6,447 bases of DNA. It comes from Candidatus Latescibacteria bacterium 4484_7 (lineage in GTDB: Bacteria; Krumholzibacteriota; Krumholzibacteriia; Krumholzibacteriales; Krumholzibacteriaceae). Of this stretch, positions 5,285 through 6,447 are shown piece after piece. The position numbers and the translations under genes are program-made. Below the pieces are notes generated by a model. The model made no database searches. It worked only from the letters and a program-made list of their open reading frames with translations, and had not been told where the DNA came from. The stretch covers positions 1 to 6,447 of the forward strand of contig NATK01000088.1 of assembly GCA_002085285.1 (NCBI GenBank), in the 5' to 3' direction. Within the stretch, counting starts at the first letter, position 1, and each line of letters opens with the position of its first letter.

Positions 5285-6436
5285 CTACATTACTTCTTTT
5301 ATCTTGGCAAGAGCCTTACGAATATTTTCCTGCGAATTCGCATAGGAAAATCTGAGATAACCCTCTCCATAGCTGCCGAAACTCGTTCCACTCAGACCAG
5401 CCACTCCAGCTTTATCGAGCAGATATTCTTCGAGCTCCTTCGATTTTCTGCCTGTTCCCGTGATATTGGGAAATACGTAGAAAGCGCCTCTGGGCCTCAA
5501 GCATTTGAACCCTGGGATCTCGTTCAATCCGTCCACTATCAGATCCCTGCGTGCCTTGAACTCCTTGACCATCTTGATCGAATCATCCTGCGGACCCGTC
5601 AGAGCAGCCATACCGGCTCTCTGTATGAAGCTGGCTGTGCAGGAAGTGCTATTCGTTTGCAGCTTGGCTATCTGTTCGGCGAGCTCAATCGGCATAACGC
5701 CGTAGCCCAATCTCCAGCCCGTCATCGCGTAGGTCTTAGAATGGCCCTCGAGAAGGATCGTCCTTTCCATCGCTTCGGGAATATCGAAGGCACTGACATG
5801 CTTCCCGTCATAGATGATCTTGCTGTAAACCTCGTCGCTCAATATCCATGCATCGTACTTTTGCGCCAGCTCGACGATTCCCTTCATATCCTCTTCGCTC
5901 AAGACTCCACCAGTTGGATTTTGTGGTGAATTGATGATGATCAGCTTCGTCTTCTCATTGAATAACTTCTTCAGCTCATCTATATCAATCGAGAAATCGT
6001 TCTCTTCTCTCAAGGGGATCGGCACAGCTTTGCCGCCTGCGAAGTTGATCACCGATTCATAGATCGGAAAACCGGGGTTGGGATAGATCACCTCATCGCC
6101 TTCACCGACCAGAGCGATGATGGAAAAGAATAGTATGGGCTTGGCGCCGGGGGTTATGACGACATTCTCCGGCCCGACCTTCACCCCTCTATCCTTCGAT
6201 ATGAATTCTGCGAAAACCTCTCTCGCTTCGGTGAGTCCTGCAGAAGGGCCGTAGTGAGTGAACCCCTCCCTGAGAGCCTTTACGGCTGCGTCAATTATAT
6301 GCTTAGGCGTATCGAAATCAGGCTCTCCAATCTCCAGATGAACCACTTCTCTACCAGCGGCCTCCATTGCCTTTGCTTTGGCAAGCACCTCGAAAGCGGT
6401 CTCGGTACCGAGCCTCTTCATCCTCTCAGCAAGCAT
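5285..6436 (-). CDS. Class I/II PLP-dependent aminotransferase (aspartate aminotransferase-like, fold type I)
   Basis: The 383-residue protein has the typical length of the AspC/AAT-I family, which swaps amino groups between amino acids and 2-oxoacids in the cytoplasm. Visible motifs are LEIGEPDFDTP (34-44), FTHYGPSAGL (59-68), ITPGAKP (94-100), YPNPGFPIY (118-126), NSPQNPTGG (169-177, Asn173 to PLP), LSDEVY (199-204, D201 to the pyridine nitrogen), GHSKTYAMTGWRLGY (231-245, Schiff-base K234 and phosphate-binding R242) and LRFSYA (361-366, R362 to the substrate carboxylate). Substrate choice between aspartate, alanine, aromatic or other amino acids cannot be read from sequence alone. The ATG start at 6434-6436 follows a near-perfect AAGGAGG. 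The stop TAG (5285-5287) is followed by a strong hairpin. This gene may be its own transcription unit, or the first gene of a unit that runs leakily into arcC. Confidence 0.93.
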   Translation of the reverse strand: MLAERMKRLGTETAFEVLAKAKAMEAAGREVVHLEIGEPDFDTPKHIIDAAVKALREGFTHYGPSAGLTEAREVFAEFISKDRGVKVGPENVVITPGAKPILFFSIIALVGEGDEVIYPNPGFPIYESVINFAGGKAVPIPLREENDFSIDIDELKKLFNEKTKLIIINSPQNPTGGVLSEEDMKGIVELAQKYDAWILSDEVYSKIIYDGKHVSAFDIPEAMERTILLEGHSKTYAMTGWRLGYGVMPIELAEQIAKLQTNSTSCTASFIQRAGMAALTGPQDDSIKMVKEFKARRDLIVDGLNEIPGFKCLRPRGAFYVFPNITGTGRKSKELEEYLLDKAGVAGLSGTSFGSYGEGYLRFSYANSQENIRKALAKIKEVM

Positions 6437-6440
6437 TACT

Positions 6441-6447
6441 CCTCCTT
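6441..6447 (-). promoter_or_regulatory. Shine-Dalgarno AAGGAGG of the aminotransferase gene
   Basis: AAGGAGG, four bases before the ATG at 6434-6436, is the strongest ribosome binding site in the window. It lies at the window edge, so the promoter cannot be seen. Confidence 0.75.

Noticed and set aside
4286..5929. A 547-codon open frame on the plus strand, antisense to arcC and the aminotransferase gene and crossing the gap between them.
   Set aside because: It is in codon-aligned antisense register with both genes, which share a frame because the gap is 75 bases. In that register a stop appears only opposite TTA, CTA or TCA codons, which these genes rarely use. The translation matches no family I recognise, while the opposite strand encodes two textbook enzymes.

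Overview
This window looks like a bacterial chromosome segment of moderate GC. It carries six complete genes on the minus strand and the 3' end of one gene on the plus strand. Nothing in it fixes the species. The strong purine-rich Shine-Dalgarno sites, the frequent GTG/TTG starts, and the pairing of a carbamate kinase with a LarA-type racemase would suit an anaerobic fermenter. Thermotogota or Synergistota are possible, but that is a low-confidence inference. There are no rRNA, tRNA, CRISPR, transposase, phage or integrase signals.

Layout, left to right: (1) 1-579, plus strand, the C-terminal part of a hybrid sensor histidine kinase (end of the ATPase domain plus a receiver domain), cut by the window edge. 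(2) A 23-base convergent gap. (3) 603-5209, minus strand, a tight five-gene cluster. In transcription order it is carbamate kinase (arcC), a LarA-family nickel-pincer racemase/epimerase, purD, purE and tsaC. Its spacings are 24, 10 and 17 bases, then a 16-base overlap, so it looks like one transcription unit. (4) 5210-5284, a 75-base gap with a strong minus-strand terminator-like hairpin whose T-run touches the Shine-Dalgarno of arcC. (5) 5285-6436, minus strand, a class I PLP aminotransferase with its own strong Shine-Dalgarno at the window edge.

How the genes fit together: PurD and PurE catalyse two non-adjacent steps of de novo purine synthesis. TsaC makes the threonylcarbamoyl-adenylate used for the tRNA t6A modification. 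Carbamate kinase interconverts carbamoyl phosphate plus ADP with carbamate plus ATP. The LarA homologue should invert the stereochemistry of a 2-hydroxyacid, using a nickel cofactor whose synthesis genes are not in view. The aminotransferase would link amino acids to 2-oxoacids.

The genes themselves belong to known families. The unusual points are the grouping (a LarA-type enzyme between carbamate kinase and purine genes) and the terminator-like hairpin directly against the first ribosome binding site of the cluster, with no room for a promoter after it. I see no convincing wholly new system here.
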